From SXIZ01 sp040079795 (lineage in GTDB: Bacteria > Pseudomonadota > Gammaproteobacteria > Methylococcales > Methylomonadaceae), in assembly GCA_040079795.1 (NCBI GenBank), contig JBEBJQ010000013.1:1-64000 (forward strand): a stretch of 64,000 bases of DNA, written 5' to 3'. Shown here piece by piece: positions 8,305 through 17,518 of the stretch; position 1 is the first letter of the stretch; each line of letters starts with the position of its first letter. The position numbers were made by a program, and so were the translations under genes. Below the pieces are notes generated by a model. The model worked only from the letters and a program-made list of their open reading frames with translations, did no database searches and was not told the DNA's origin.

Positions 8305-9231
8305 ATGCCAACACTCTACCTTTTATTCTGTGTTTTAGGCTTTTTGCCCCAGTCAGTTTATGCGGAAGATAACCCTATTGTATACATACAAACCAATTAT
8401 GGCACCATCAGCGTGGAACTTGCACCGGAAAAAGCCCCCGTTACGGTACAAAACTTTTTAACTTATGTGAATGAGGGTTTTTATGAAGACACCTTGTTTC
8501 ACCGCGTGATTGCTGGATTTATGATTCAGGGGGGCGGGTTCACCAAAGCAATGCAACAAAAACCAACGCATGTACCGATAAAACTGGAGTCTAATAACAG
8601 ATTAAAGAATAGTCGCGGTACCATCGCTATGGCAAGGACTTCAGTTGCTGATTCAGCAACCGCACAATTTTTTATTAATAGCGCAGATAATGGCTTCTTA
8701 AATTACCAAAACACCAATAACCCCGGTTATGCAGTATTTGGTAAGGTGATTGAAGGGTTAGAGGTTGTAGACCTTATCAGCAAGGTTTCGACCAGTACAG
8801 CGCCGGCTACTAAAGATGTACCGTTACAACCGGTTATTATTGAAGCAGCCCGCGTGCGGGAAGCGCAATTAAATTTTAAAGACCTTAAGCCCATTTATAG
8901 TGCTGGAGACACGTTAACCATTGCGCTACAAGAAACTACCCTTAAGCGTAAACGGGCATTAGATTTATGGGTGGCAGTTAGGTTGCCTGGTGGGGAGTTA
9001 CGCTTTATAAGCCCTGAGAACACCGACTCATTTAGCGTACACGCGAAACCTTTTAAGCGTAAGGTCAGTGTCAGCGAGGCGCAGCATGCGATCACCTCGT
9101 TGCTTGTTCCTGCTGGTTTAGCAGGTCAATTTGCAGTTTTTGCTATTTTTAATGAACCAGAGCATGAGCTGAATGATTTAAAGCATTCTTTACGTTCCAA
9201 TCTGGCTAGCGCTTTGCTGGAAATACGCTAG
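8305..9231 (+). CDS. Exported cyclophilin-type peptidyl-prolyl isomerase with C-terminal extension
   Basis: Periplasmic PPIase (308 aa). A signal peptide (LYLLFCVLGFLPQSVYA, cleavage before EDN) is followed by a bacterial cyclophilin domain to ~residue 185: FHRVIAGFMIQGGGF, GTIAMARTS, TAQFFINSADN and AVFGKVIEGLEVVD. This is the PpiA/PpiB pattern that catalyses cis-trans proline isomerisation. A further ~115 residues (from NFKDLKPIYSAGD) form an unrecognised beta-rich domain that is absent from ordinary ~190-aa enzymes. No operon partner is seen; a chaperone role in outer-membrane or secreted protein folding is inferred. Confidence 0.88.
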   Translation: MPTLYLLFCVLGFLPQSVYAEDNPIVYIQTNYGTISVELAPEKAPVTVQNFLTYVNEGFYEDTLFHRVIAGFMIQGGGFTKAMQQKPTHVPIKLESNNRLKNSRGTIAMARTSVADSATAQFFINSADNGFLNYQNTNNPGYAVFGKVIEGLEVVDLISKVSTSTAPATKDVPLQPVIIEAARVREAQLNFKDLKPIYSAGDTLTIALQETTLKRKRALDLWVAVRLPGGELRFISPENTDSFSVHAKPFKRKVSVSEAQHAITSLLVPAGLAGQFAVFAIFNEPEHELNDLKHSLRSNLASALLEIR

Positions 9232-9247
9232 GTTGATACGATACGCT

Positions 9248-9793
9248 TCATTCAAACAGACATTCATTCAAATCTGGCGCGTGTTTTAACTTTAACTTGC
9301 GCAAATTGCCGGTATCGCTATAAAAAGATTCGCAATTTATTGATAGGCGGGAAAGATTATTTTGATGAACCACTTGAAAAGCTTTGTTAAAGTCGGCGTT
9401 TACAAAGCCTCTGGCGAGATGAATACATAAACAATAAAGCTCTGAATAATTGTCCGCGCTGCCAGAGGAACAATCATTAATCTTGTCGGTTAGCCCCTTC
9501 ATAACCGACAATACATAACCGTCATGTTGCCAGTAAACGGCTTTGTCGGTCACTTCCCCGCCTTCTGTAGCAATAGCTGCCAAGGCAACATAGGCAAGAT
9601 CAACCAACCCCAGCAGTATTTCAGCCATTTCCCCGGCTTCGAGCGCTTTCAGGGTTTCACTGCCTGCTTCCATGAGCAATGCTTGGTATTTGATAACCTC
9701 CATATCGGACAGGCGACTCTGCTTTTCCAGGGCTACCTGTGGATAGTTCAACGCAGCGTGGAAAGCCCTAACTGCTTTTAGGTGTTCATTCAT
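9248..9793 (-). CDS. MazG/PRA-PH-like all-alpha pyrophosphohydrolase homologue
   Basis: 181-aa soluble protein. The first ~110 residues (AFHAALNYPQ, EAGSETLKALEAGEMAEILLGLVDLAYVALAAIATEGGE) resemble the helical nucleoside-triphosphate pyrophosphohydrolase fold, where E-x-x-E and E-x-x-D residues bind Mg. Here the acidic residues are partly kept (EAGSE, EILLGLVD). The C-terminal ~70 residues are not recognised. The reaction would be NTP to NMP plus PPi, if active. Third in a minus-strand set behind the M41-like and Crp/Fnr genes, with an 86-base gap. Assignment is by pattern only. Confidence 0.5.
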   Translation of the reverse strand: MNEHLKAVRAFHAALNYPQVALEKQSRLSDMEVIKYQALLMEAGSETLKALEAGEMAEILLGLVDLAYVALAAIATEGGEVTDKAVYWQHDGYVLSVMKGLTDKINDCSSGSADNYSELYCLCIHLARGFVNADFNKAFQVVHQNNLSRLSINCESFYSDTGNLRKLKLKHAPDLNECLFE

Positions 9794-9879
9794 ACTCTAA
9801 TTTTTCACAATGGTTAATTAAAAATTTTCGCCTATAGCTTTACGGGTTTTTAGCTACAATTTGCTGGATTTCAATGGGC

Positions 9880-10566
9880 TTATTTATCTTCAAGAATTGT
9901 GGCGACTTCTTCACAACTAATCCGGTTTTTATTGCTAGTTAAAATAAAATTTGCCAAGTGGGTTATGGCACTCCAGTTCACATCATCATTTACAAAGTTA
10001 AACGCTTTAATGAATAGTTGGTTTAGGGTAACGTCCTGTTCTTGTTTATCTGCGGAATAACTTTGTAAATAGTCATAGACGGCAGCGAGATCGTCATCAC
10101 CCCCATAATTTTTTAAGGCTGGTATCGCAAGCAATTGCTGATGAAAAGGCTCGTTATCCATAAGGGCTATATATTTTGCCTCTGCCAATGGGCCTACTAA
10201 AAGATTAACCACATCTGCTTCAAGCGCTAAACGATAATCGTCAGTATAAGGGCGTGGCTTTTGTTTGATGCTTATAAAAGCGTGCGGATGCCAACTTTTT
10301 AACGGCATGGGTAATGTTTGAATCAACCGTCCGCCTTTTACCTTGGCAATACAGTCATAAGGGTTTATTTGATCGGTTAACTGGCTGTCTATCGGCTTTT
10401 CTTCCAGATGTTTAAAAATAATTTGAAAGAAAACCGGAGGAAGATTACGCCTGGTACAATTAAAATGAATACCGGTTGCATGGCCGGCCTCATGATAGGC
10501 AACTTTCTGCTTAAAGCTTGCTAAATTGTCATGACTTTGTATACCCATGCTATTGCTTCTTTTCAT
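9880..10566 (-). CDS. Stand-alone FtsH-type (M41-like) zinc peptidase domain protein
   Basis: 228-aa protein with the zinc-binding helix VAYHEAGHATGIHF (His25, Glu26, His29), the exact FtsH/M41 form of HExxH. Downstream, LVGPLAEAKYIA and GGDDDLAAVYDYL match the M41 regions that carry the third metal ligand (Asp). No AAA+ ATPase module or membrane segment is present, so it cannot unfold substrates itself as FtsH does. A GGGGAG ribosome site 7 bases before ATG fixes the start. It begins 45 bases after the Crp/Fnr-type gene and is probably co-transcribed with it. Substrate unknown. Confidence 0.68.
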   Translation of the reverse strand: MKRSNSMGIQSHDNLASFKQKVAYHEAGHATGIHFNCTRRNLPPVFFQIIFKHLEEKPIDSQLTDQINPYDCIAKVKGGRLIQTLPMPLKSWHPHAFISIKQKPRPYTDDYRLALEADVVNLLVGPLAEAKYIALMDNEPFHQQLLAIPALKNYGGDDDLAAVYDYLQSYSADKQEQDVTLNQLFIKAFNFVNDDVNWSAITHLANFILTSNKNRISCEEVATILEDK

Positions 10567-10610
10567 AGTAACTCCCCTGACATTTCTTCATCTTTTAAAT
10601 TGACGTCATA

Positions 10611-11324
10611 TTAATGTTCATAGATTCCTAATCGCTCTGCTTCCTTTTTAACTACTTGATAACATTCGCAGACCCGTTCTTCAAGTCCTGGCCTATTCAG
10701 CACCGAGATGTGGCCGTGGTGATAATCGATCAACTCTGCCCGTTGCAAATTTTTGGCCGCTGCTGTAACACTTTCGCGGCTAACGCCAAGCATACTGGCG
10801 ATTAATTCATGGGTTACGGACAACTCGTTTGAGTTGAGACGATCAAGACTTAATAGCAGCCAGCGGCATAATTGCTGATCTACTGAATGATGTCGATTGC
10901 AGGCCGCTGATTGTGCCATTTGGGTTAATAGTGCTTGGGTATAGCGCAATAACAAATGCAGCAAGGTGCCGTGATAATTGAATTCCTGCATAAACAGTTG
11001 TCCTCGTAACCGGTAGGCATAGCCTGTGCTACGCACCACGGCCCGATTCGGCATGCTCCCGTCCCCCATGAACAGAGCAATGCCAATGGTGCCTTCGTTG
11101 CCTATAACGGCGATTTCAGTCGATGCACCGTTTTTCATCACGTAAAACTTGGAGACGATGCAGGAGGTCGGAAAATAGGCGTAATGCAACGGGTCACCTG
11201 GTTCGTAAAGTACTTTGCCGAGAGACATCAAAACCCGTTCCAGATGCGGGAAAATACGCTCATAATCGTCTATGGGCAGCGCGCCCAGTAAATGATTTTG
11301 TCGGGGAGAATCCACGTTAGTCAT
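10611..11324 (-). CDS. Crp/Fnr-family transcriptional regulator
   Basis: 237-aa regulator with an N-terminal cyclic-nucleotide-binding-like beta-roll (EPGDPLHYAYFPTSCIVSKFYVM, STEIAVIGNEGTIGIALFMG), a long dimerisation helix, and a C-terminal winged helix-turn-helix (ELSVTHELIASMLGVSRESVTAAAKNLQ then GLHI-like wing DYHHGHISVL). The N-terminal Cys cluster of Fnr is absent, and the cAMP-contact Arg-Ser pair is not evident, so the ligand is unknown. It resembles the group of short Crp-like regulators common in Proteobacteria. It heads the cluster with the M41-like gene. Confidence 0.85.
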   Translation of the reverse strand: MTNVDSPRQNHLLGALPIDDYERIFPHLERVLMSLGKVLYEPGDPLHYAYFPTSCIVSKFYVMKNGASTEIAVIGNEGTIGIALFMGDGSMPNRAVVRSTGYAYRLRGQLFMQEFNYHGTLLHLLLRYTQALLTQMAQSAACNRHHSVDQQLCRWLLLSLDRLNSNELSVTHELIASMLGVSRESVTAAAKNLQRAELIDYHHGHISVLNRPGLEERVCECYQVVKKEAERLGIYEH

Positions 11325-11851
11325 AAGTTATTTTAAGATTTTGTCGGTTTTGATCGGACAATCTCGTCTAAAAGTTACCTAATTTAGTGGGTATTTTTTA
11401 ACATAGAATATTTAACGGTGGAATAAGGGCAACTACGTATTCAAATAGTCTCCATATGAGATATGTGTGCAATATGTGGCTTACAGCTTGCAAATTTTAA
11501 AAATAACTGGGGATAGCAATAATTTAGTGAATAGAATTTTAGAAATTAACGGTTTGGAGTGCGCCGATAGCTTTAGAGGCCATGGTTTTAAAAAATGATT
11601 GTGCCCCAATTGTCTTGATGGGGAAATGGTCTCAATAAAATCAAATTCGTTATTATTTGAATCCAGATTTATGATGTTGGAAAATAGTGTGGTTTGCTTA
11701 ATGAGGGATATAATTTGTTGCAGTGAATTGAATATCGTCAGCGTATGGCATACCCCGAATTTCGTAGCCATCCTACAAACCACCCTTTAAGATGCCCTCG
11801 AGGCTTGTATAGAGCTATTTTTACACATTCACCCCAGGATTTCATTGCGCA
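11325..11851. other. Intergenic region, no gene recognised
   Basis: A 527-base AT-rich gap between the divergent Crp/Fnr gene and the multi-PAS kinase gene. Overlapping short frames on both strands (about 11481-11783 minus, 11599-11790 plus) have no ribosome sites and no family resemblance. The promoters of both flanking genes must lie here, but I could not place them with confidence. Confidence 0.4.
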
Positions 11852-14800
11852 ATGATTAAGCAAATCAATAAGCAAGCTTTTTTCCTGTATTCTGACGCGC
11901 AATCGCCCTTGTTTCGCTATGGCTTGGCAGCACTGACAGTAGTTATCGTTGCTGTGGTGACTGCATATGTTCCGGTGCTTGGTGAGCGGGCGGCATTTTT
12001 CTTGTTTTTTTTCGCGATTATTCAGGCATCTTTCTGGCTTGGTCGTTATGCAGGCCTGTTTGCATTAATTTTATCTTTGGTAATGGTTAATGCGTTGGTT
12101 TTGTTTCCGGTCTGGATTTCAGAAACTTACACTGTTTTTGTGTTAAATGTGGGTTTTATTCTTTTAGCTGCCGTTATTATCGATACAAGCAGTTTTTCTA
12201 GAAAAATGGCTTTAGAACTCTGGGTAAGTAAGCGGGATTTGGATCAAGCCCAGGCAATCGGTTTAACCGGCAGTTGGCGTATGAACTTACTACGTAATGA
12301 ATTGCGCTGGTCTGATGAGAATTACCGGATTTTCGGCATACCTAAGGGTACACCTCTAACCTATGAGACTTTTCTGGCCACTGTGCATCCGGAAGACCGG
12401 GAAGCTGTCGATCAGAAGTGGCAGGCTGCGTTATCTGGTGCACCTTACGATATTGAGCATCGGATAGTCGTGGCAGATAAAGTGAAGTGGGTGCGTGAGC
12501 GGGCGATACTTGAATTTAATAACGAAGGCGTTTTGCTGGGGGGATTTGGTAATACCTTGGATATTACTGACTTGAGGCAAAGTGAACTGGAGTCACTGAA
12601 AAATCGGCTGCGGTTACTGGAAACCCATCGTCATTTCGCCGGGATTGTTGAATCGGCGATGGATGCGATAATCACTATTGATATTAACCATCGCATCTTA
12701 GTTTTTAATCCTGCTGCGGAAAATATGTTTGGTTGTAGCGCAAAGGAGGCGATTGGCGGTTCTCTTGATCGATTTATCCCTGAGCGTTTCCGCAAAGCCC
12801 ATGCCAAACATACTCATGCATTCGGTCGTTCCGGTGTCACTAGCCGGAAAATAGGTTTTCTGGGTGCAATTACGGGCTTGCGTGCTAATGGTGAGGAATT
12901 TCCCCTCGAAGTCTCTATTTCTCAGGCAGAAATTGGCGGTGAGAAATCGTTTACCGCCATTATGCGTGACATTACCGAACGCCAGCGTGCTGAATCGGTC
13001 TTAAAAGAGCAGTTTCGGTTACAGGATCAGTTAGCCAGGGTGGCGGCGATGGTGCCGGGGGTTATTTGCTCGTTCCGCTTACGTCCGGACGGTAAGTCCA
13101 GTATGCCTTATGCCAGTCCAGTTTTTGAAGCTGTAACCGGGCTTAGCCGGGGTGTTGTAGCGGAAGATTTTAGCCCTTTTTTTGCCCGCATTCATCCTGA
13201 TGATATTAAACATGTGAATGAAACCACCGCTGAATCTGCGCGTAACTTGCATCCTTGGCGAGGAGAATTTCGCTATAACCACCCGACTAAAGGTGAAATA
13301 TGGATTGAAAGCCATTCCATGCCGCAACAGGAGGAGGGTGGTAGTATTCTTTGGCATGGTTATATCCAAGATGTTACCGGACGTAAACAAGTTGAGGCAG
13401 AACTAAAAGAGCGCAGCGAACGTTACGAGTTAGTACTCGAAGGTGCACAAGATGCTATCTGGGATTGGGATGTACCCAATAAACGCATACATTATTCTAC
13501 ACGCTGGAAAGCATTACGGGGTTTTGCCGAGCACGAGATTGGCGACAGCGAAGCGGGATGGAGCCTCGGTATTCATCCTGATGACGCAGTACGGGTCTTC
13601 GCTGCCGTAAAAGCGCACTTTGAAGGAAAAACGCCGTTTTTTTGCGAGGAATACCGGATCCATTGCAAAGATGGTTCCTGGAAATGGATATTAGACCGGG
13701 GTCTTGTTCAAAAAGATACTTCTGGGGAAGTCATCCGGATGGCGGGCTCGGAAAATGACATTACCGAGCGTAAACGGGCTGAAATGGCCTTACGTGACCG
13801 GGAAAGCGAATTAAGTTTAATCATGGATGCAACACCGGCACTGATGTCTTATTTAGATGTCAATTTACGGTATCTGCGAGTCAATGCGACGTATGAAAAT
13901 TGGTTTGGTATTAGTGCCGGGCAAATTTTAGGGCAGTCAGTGCGAAGCATTATTGGTGAAACATCCTGGGCTATTGTACAACCCTATTTTGAAAAAGCCC
14001 TTACGGGCGAGAGGGTAAGCTTCGACCAGATTATCCCCTATGGTGACGCTAAACCTCGCTGGGTGAATGCAACGTATATTCCCCATAAAGATTCAGCCGG
14101 GACGGTTAAGGGTGTCGTAGTGCATGTTGTAGATATTGATGATAGAAAACAGGCTGAGCAGGAAATTGTTGTGTTAAACCAAAACCTACATAATAGCTTG
14201 GAACAGATGCAAGTTATTTTCGATACTGTGCCAGTGGGGTTAGCCATTGCCCATGATGCGACCGGGCAACATATCTACGGTAACCCGTTGCATGAACGGT
14301 TACTCGGTTTACCTCCAGGTAGCGAGCTTTCCAAGAGAACGCTTTCCCCAGCACCCTATCAGGTAATGCAGGAGGGACGTGAACTGGCTGTCGAAGCATT
14401 GCCGATGCAACGCGCAATCCGGGGCGAAAAGGTAATTAACCAAGTCTTGGATATTCTCCGTCCTGACGGTCAGGTGGTAACCTTACTGGCTAATGCCACG
14501 CCGTTACTTAATGAAGCAGGCGACCCGCGTGGGGCAGTGGGGGCTTTTCAGGATATTACGGAGGAAAAAAAAGCCGCTGAGGTTGTACGGCTAAGTGAAG
14601 CATTTGTGCGCGGGGTTCTAAATTCACTGCCCGAACATGTCGTGGTGTTGGATAAGCAGGGCGTGGTGACTGCTGTGAATGAACCTTGGGAGCGTTTTGC
14701 CAGTGAAAATAATGGCGCGCCAAGTTGTGTGTCTGTAGGTGCCAACTACCTGGAGGTTTGCAGCCGATCAACGGCGGCTGGCGACCAATATGCGCGTGAA

Positions 14801-16096
14801 GCGCTCGCAGGTCTGCAAACTTTGCTGGCTGGGCAGCAGGAGGAGTTTGCCATGGAGTACCCCTGTCCGACACCTAGCCGTGAGCTTTGGTTCCTTATGT
14901 ATGCTAAACGTATGCAGCAAGGTTCTGAGGGAGTTATTCTTACCCATCTTAATATTACCGAACGTAAACATGCCGAGGCAGAATTGCACGAGACCCAAAC
15001 GCGGCTCGCACTGGTTGTCGAAGAGGTGCAAGCAGGTTATTGGGACTGGGACTTGCTGACCAATTTACTTTACTTATCGCCTGAATGGAAGCGGCAACTT
15101 GGTTTGAATGAAAAGGAATCGCTTATCCATTGGGATCAAAAACAAGACCGCCTGCATCCGGACGACCGGGTTTTGGTAATGGCAGCCAGCGAGAACTTTA
15201 TTGCCGGACGCTTGCCTAGCTATGAGTTAGAATTCCGGCTGCGCCACAAAAATGGCAGCTATCGTTGGATTCACTCAAGAGCTGCTTTGTTGCGGGATCA
15301 GGAAAACCGTCCGACGCGAATGCTGGGTATCAATTTAGACGTTACTGATTATATGCAGATCAGGGAACTCAACCAACGGCGCGATAAGATGGAACAAGCG
15401 TTCCGCTTGTATGTCGCCAGCCAGACGGCCGCTGCTATCGCCCACGAGCTTAACCAGCCGCTTACTGCCATTTCTTATTATGCCGATGTGGCACAAGAAT
15501 TACTGAAAACCGGTAACCCGAAACCACAAAAGCTCTCAGAAGTCATGGATAAATGTAGCCAACAAGCGCTGCGTGCGGGTGGTGTCATCCGGCAATTATT
15601 AACGATTTTGCATAAAGGCGAAACGCTTAGCGAGCCAGTAGATATTAATAGTGCGATCACTGAAGCATGTAACTATGTCAGGGCAGACGGACATTTAGGC
15701 GCTTTTAAAATAGAATTGGATCTTGCAGGGCATTTGTCACCGGTTATGGCTAATAACCTGCAAATTCAAAAGGTGCTGATTAATCTATTATACAACGGTC
15801 TTGAGTCTATGCAGGACAGTGGCAGAAACGCCGGAACGATCACTGTAACAAGCCATGGCGCCGCAGATGAGCGAGCCATGGTGCAGGTGACGGTGCGCGA
15901 CTGTGGCAAAGGAGTTGCGGACTCTGTCACCCTTAAAACCATGTTTCAACCCTTTAATACCACCAAAGCCACTGGTTTAGGCATGGGGCTCGCCATCAGC
16001 CGTGCTTTGGTGGAAGCGCACGGCGGAAAAATGTGGGCCGAGCAAAATGCCGGCTCCGGCATTAGCATCCACTTTACTTTACCTTTTGCGATATGA
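11852..16096 (+). CDS. Membrane-anchored multi-PAS sensor histidine kinase (FixL-like)
   Basis: Very large 1414-aa sensor kinase. N-terminal ~115 residues hold about four membrane segments of DUF4118/MASE type. Then come about eight PAS/PAC modules (roughly 130-245, 255-380, 385-510, 515-640, 645-770, 775-900, 905-1025, 1030-1160), several ending in the PAC mark D-I-T-E/D-R. The kinase core is FixL-like: HisKA with AIAHELNQPLTAISYYADVA (His ~1196), N box NLLYNGLESM, G1 DCGKGV and G2 GLGMGLAISRALVEAHGG. No receiver domain. The stop overlaps the regulator start by 4 bases (ATGA). PAS modules can bind haem, flavin or small molecules, but which cannot be told by eye. Confidence 0.9.
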   Translation: MIKQINKQAFFLYSDAQSPLFRYGLAALTVVIVAVVTAYVPVLGERAAFFLFFFAIIQASFWLGRYAGLFALILSLVMVNALVLFPVWISETYTVFVLNVGFILLAAVIIDTSSFSRKMALELWVSKRDLDQAQAIGLTGSWRMNLLRNELRWSDENYRIFGIPKGTPLTYETFLATVHPEDREAVDQKWQAALSGAPYDIEHRIVVADKVKWVRERAILEFNNEGVLLGGFGNTLDITDLRQSELESLKNRLRLLETHRHFAGIVESAMDAIITIDINHRILVFNPAAENMFGCSAKEAIGGSLDRFIPERFRKAHAKHTHAFGRSGVTSRKIGFLGAITGLRANGEEFPLEVSISQAEIGGEKSFTAIMRDITERQRAESVLKEQFRLQDQLARVAAMVPGVICSFRLRPDGKSSMPYASPVFEAVTGLSRGVVAEDFSPFFARIHPDDIKHVNETTAESARNLHPWRGEFRYNHPTKGEIWIESHSMPQQEEGGSILWHGYIQDVTGRKQVEAELKERSERYELVLEGAQDAIWDWDVPNKRIHYSTRWKALRGFAEHEIGDSEAGWSLGIHPDDAVRVFAAVKAHFEGKTPFFCEEYRIHCKDGSWKWILDRGLVQKDTSGEVIRMAGSENDITERKRAEMALRDRESELSLIMDATPALMSYLDVNLRYLRVNATYENWFGISAGQILGQSVRSIIGETSWAIVQPYFEKALTGERVSFDQIIPYGDAKPRWVNATYIPHKDSAGTVKGVVVHVVDIDDRKQAEQEIVVLNQNLHNSLEQMQVIFDTVPVGLAIAHDATGQHIYGNPLHERLLGLPPGSELSKRTLSPAPYQVMQEGRELAVEALPMQRAIRGEKVINQVLDILRPDGQVVTLLANATPLLNEAGDPRGAVGAFQDITEEKKAAEVVRLSEAFVRGVLNSLPEHVVVLDKQGVVTAVNEPWERFASENNGAPSCVSVGANYLEVCSRSTAAGDQYAREALAGLQTLLAGQQEEFAMEYPCPTPSRELWFLMYAKRMQQGSEGVILTHLNITERKHAEAELHETQTRLALVVEEVQAGYWDWDLLTNLLYLSPEWKRQLGLNEKESLIHWDQKQDRLHPDDRVLVMAASENFIAGRLPSYELEFRLRHKNGSYRWIHSRAALLRDQENRPTRMLGINLDVTDYMQIRELNQRRDKMEQAFRLYVASQTAAAIAHELNQPLTAISYYADVAQELLKTGNPKPQKLSEVMDKCSQQALRAGGVIRQLLTILHKGETLSEPVDINSAITEACNYVRADGHLGAFKIELDLAGHLSPVMANNLQIQKVLINLLYNGLESMQDSGRNAGTITVTSHGAADERAMVQVTVRDCGKGVADSVTLKTMFQPFNTTKATGLGMGLAISRALVEAHGGKMWAEQNAGSGISIHFTLPFAI

Positions 16097-16719
16097 GCTC
16101 TGAACCTTGCGTTTATATTGTCGATGATGACTTTGCGGTTAGAGATGGCCTTGGTATGATCATAGAGAATGCTGGCCTTGCTTGCCAATCTTTTGCAAGT
16201 GCCGAGCAATTTCTTGGCGCTTATTGTCCGGGACAACGCGGTTGCTTGTTGTTAGATGTAAATATGCCGGGCATGACTGGCGATGAACTACAAGAAGAGC
16301 TTAACCGGCGTAATAGCCATTTACCGATTATTTTCCTTACCGCCTATGGCACTATACCGTTGACTGTCCGGTCTATCAAAGCTGGCGCGGTAGATTTTTT
16401 AACCAAGCCCGTTCCCAGTAAATTGTTGCTTGAGCGTATTCAGGACGTATTGCAGGAAGAGACCCTGAATTATCAAAAAATATTGGCGGAGCAAGCGCTC
16501 TGTGATCGCTTAAACAACCTGACTGCCCGTGAAATGGAAATTATGGCGCAGGTCGTGGCAGGCTATGCTAATAAGGAAATTGCCCGTAATTTGGGTATTA
16601 GTTATCGCACCGTGGAAGTTCACCGTGGACGGGTCATGGAAAAAACCGGCGCAAATACGATTCTTGAACTGGGGCGTTTGTGCGAAGCGCGCAAACTTTT
16701 GCTTAAGTCAACGTCTTAA
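16093..16719 (+). CDS. FixJ/LuxR-family response regulator
   Basis: 208-aa FixJ-type regulator, the likely phosphorylation target of the overlapping multi-PAS kinase. Receiver: VYIVDDDFAVRDGL, phosphoacceptor Asp in LLLDVNMPGMTG, Thr in FLTAYG, Lys in FLTKPV. C-terminal LuxR-type HTH: LTAREMEIMAQVVAGYANKEIARNLGISYRTVEVHRGRVMEKTGA, which is close to the FixJ/TodT/StyR group. The 4-base overlap with the kinase shows a coupled operon. Its targets may include the next receiver-only gene, but no binding site was seen. Confidence 0.92.
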   Translation: MSSEPCVYIVDDDFAVRDGLGMIIENAGLACQSFASAEQFLGAYCPGQRGCLLLDVNMPGMTGDELQEELNRRNSHLPIIFLTAYGTIPLTVRSIKAGAVDFLTKPVPSKLLLERIQDVLQEETLNYQKILAEQALCDRLNNLTAREMEIMAQVVAGYANKEIARNLGISYRTVEVHRGRVMEKTGANTILELGRLCEARKLLLKSTS

Positions 16720-16968
16720 TAATGTTGTACTAACTGGTTGGCAATTTACTTTTTCAGTTTGCATGCAAAGCTCCCCGTAAGTATTCGCCCTTATTTTATT
16801 TTGCACGGTTATCCTGTTTAATCCACACTACTGATTGTCTTTGTGAATAAGGAAGACGATTGCTTAAGTGCCATAGCGTTAATCAACAAAGTTGCTTTTT
16901 GGTAGGCGTTATTACACTCCACATGCTTTACAGTTGTGTTAGTGTCTGGAAAATTAAAGATAAGCCTT

Positions 16969-17403
16969 ATGTCTCGTGAATCAACCGTTTTTATTATAGC
17001 CGACGACGCAGCGGTTCGGGATGCATTGAGCATATCGTTAAGCATGGATGGTTTAAAACTTAAGGTGTATTGTTCTGGAAGCGCTTTTTTGAATGCCTAT
17101 ACCGCTGACCGGCCGGGATGCTTATTGATGGACTTAAGTGTACCGGAGCTGGATTGCTTGGCAGTGCAGCAGGCGTTGATTAGACGCAATTTATTGCTCC
17201 CGATTATTTTTTTGACGGATTTTGGTGCCCGGAATGACTCAATATTAGCCTTAGATTCCGGTGCATTCTGTCTGTTGGAGAAGCCTGTGTCCAGGTCGTT
17301 GCTCGTTAACACTATCCATGAAGCAATACAATATGATGTTAATCGTCGCTCAACCAAAAATAATAAAATCGAAAAGGATGAGTTTTCGTCGGCGGGTTCT
17401 TAA
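16969..17403 (+). CDS. Stand-alone receiver-domain protein (FixJ paralogue without HTH)
   Basis: 144-aa single-domain receiver. ATG at 16969 is preferred to an upstream GTG (16936) because the domain begins right after it (STVFIIADDAAVRDALSISL). It keeps the acidic pair, the phosphoacceptor Asp in CLLMDLSVPELD, the Thr of FLTDFG and the Lys of LLEKPVS. It resembles the receiver of the FixJ-like gene just upstream but ends after the domain with a ~20-residue polar tail. It probably arose by duplication and loss of the HTH, and could act as a phosphate sink or competitor in the same pathway. The gap is 249 bases, so it may have its own promoter. Confidence 0.85.
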   Translation: MSRESTVFIIADDAAVRDALSISLSMDGLKLKVYCSGSAFLNAYTADRPGCLLMDLSVPELDCLAVQQALIRRNLLLPIIFLTDFGARNDSILALDSGAFCLLEKPVSRSLLVNTIHEAIQYDVNRRSTKNNKIEKDEFSSAGS

Positions 17404-17518
17404 GCGGCGTATTAATTTGAACAGAAGGTAAACAAGCGCATTTTTTCGCCTTATCGATTGTAAGATGTGTTGTTACCATTTAAAAATAGCCAGTTATTCG
17501 ACTGGCAGGAGAATAATA

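Noticed and set aside
11481..11790. Overlapping short frames on both strands in the gap before the multi-PAS kinase
   Set aside because: They overlap each other, lack ribosome sites and have no protein-like features.
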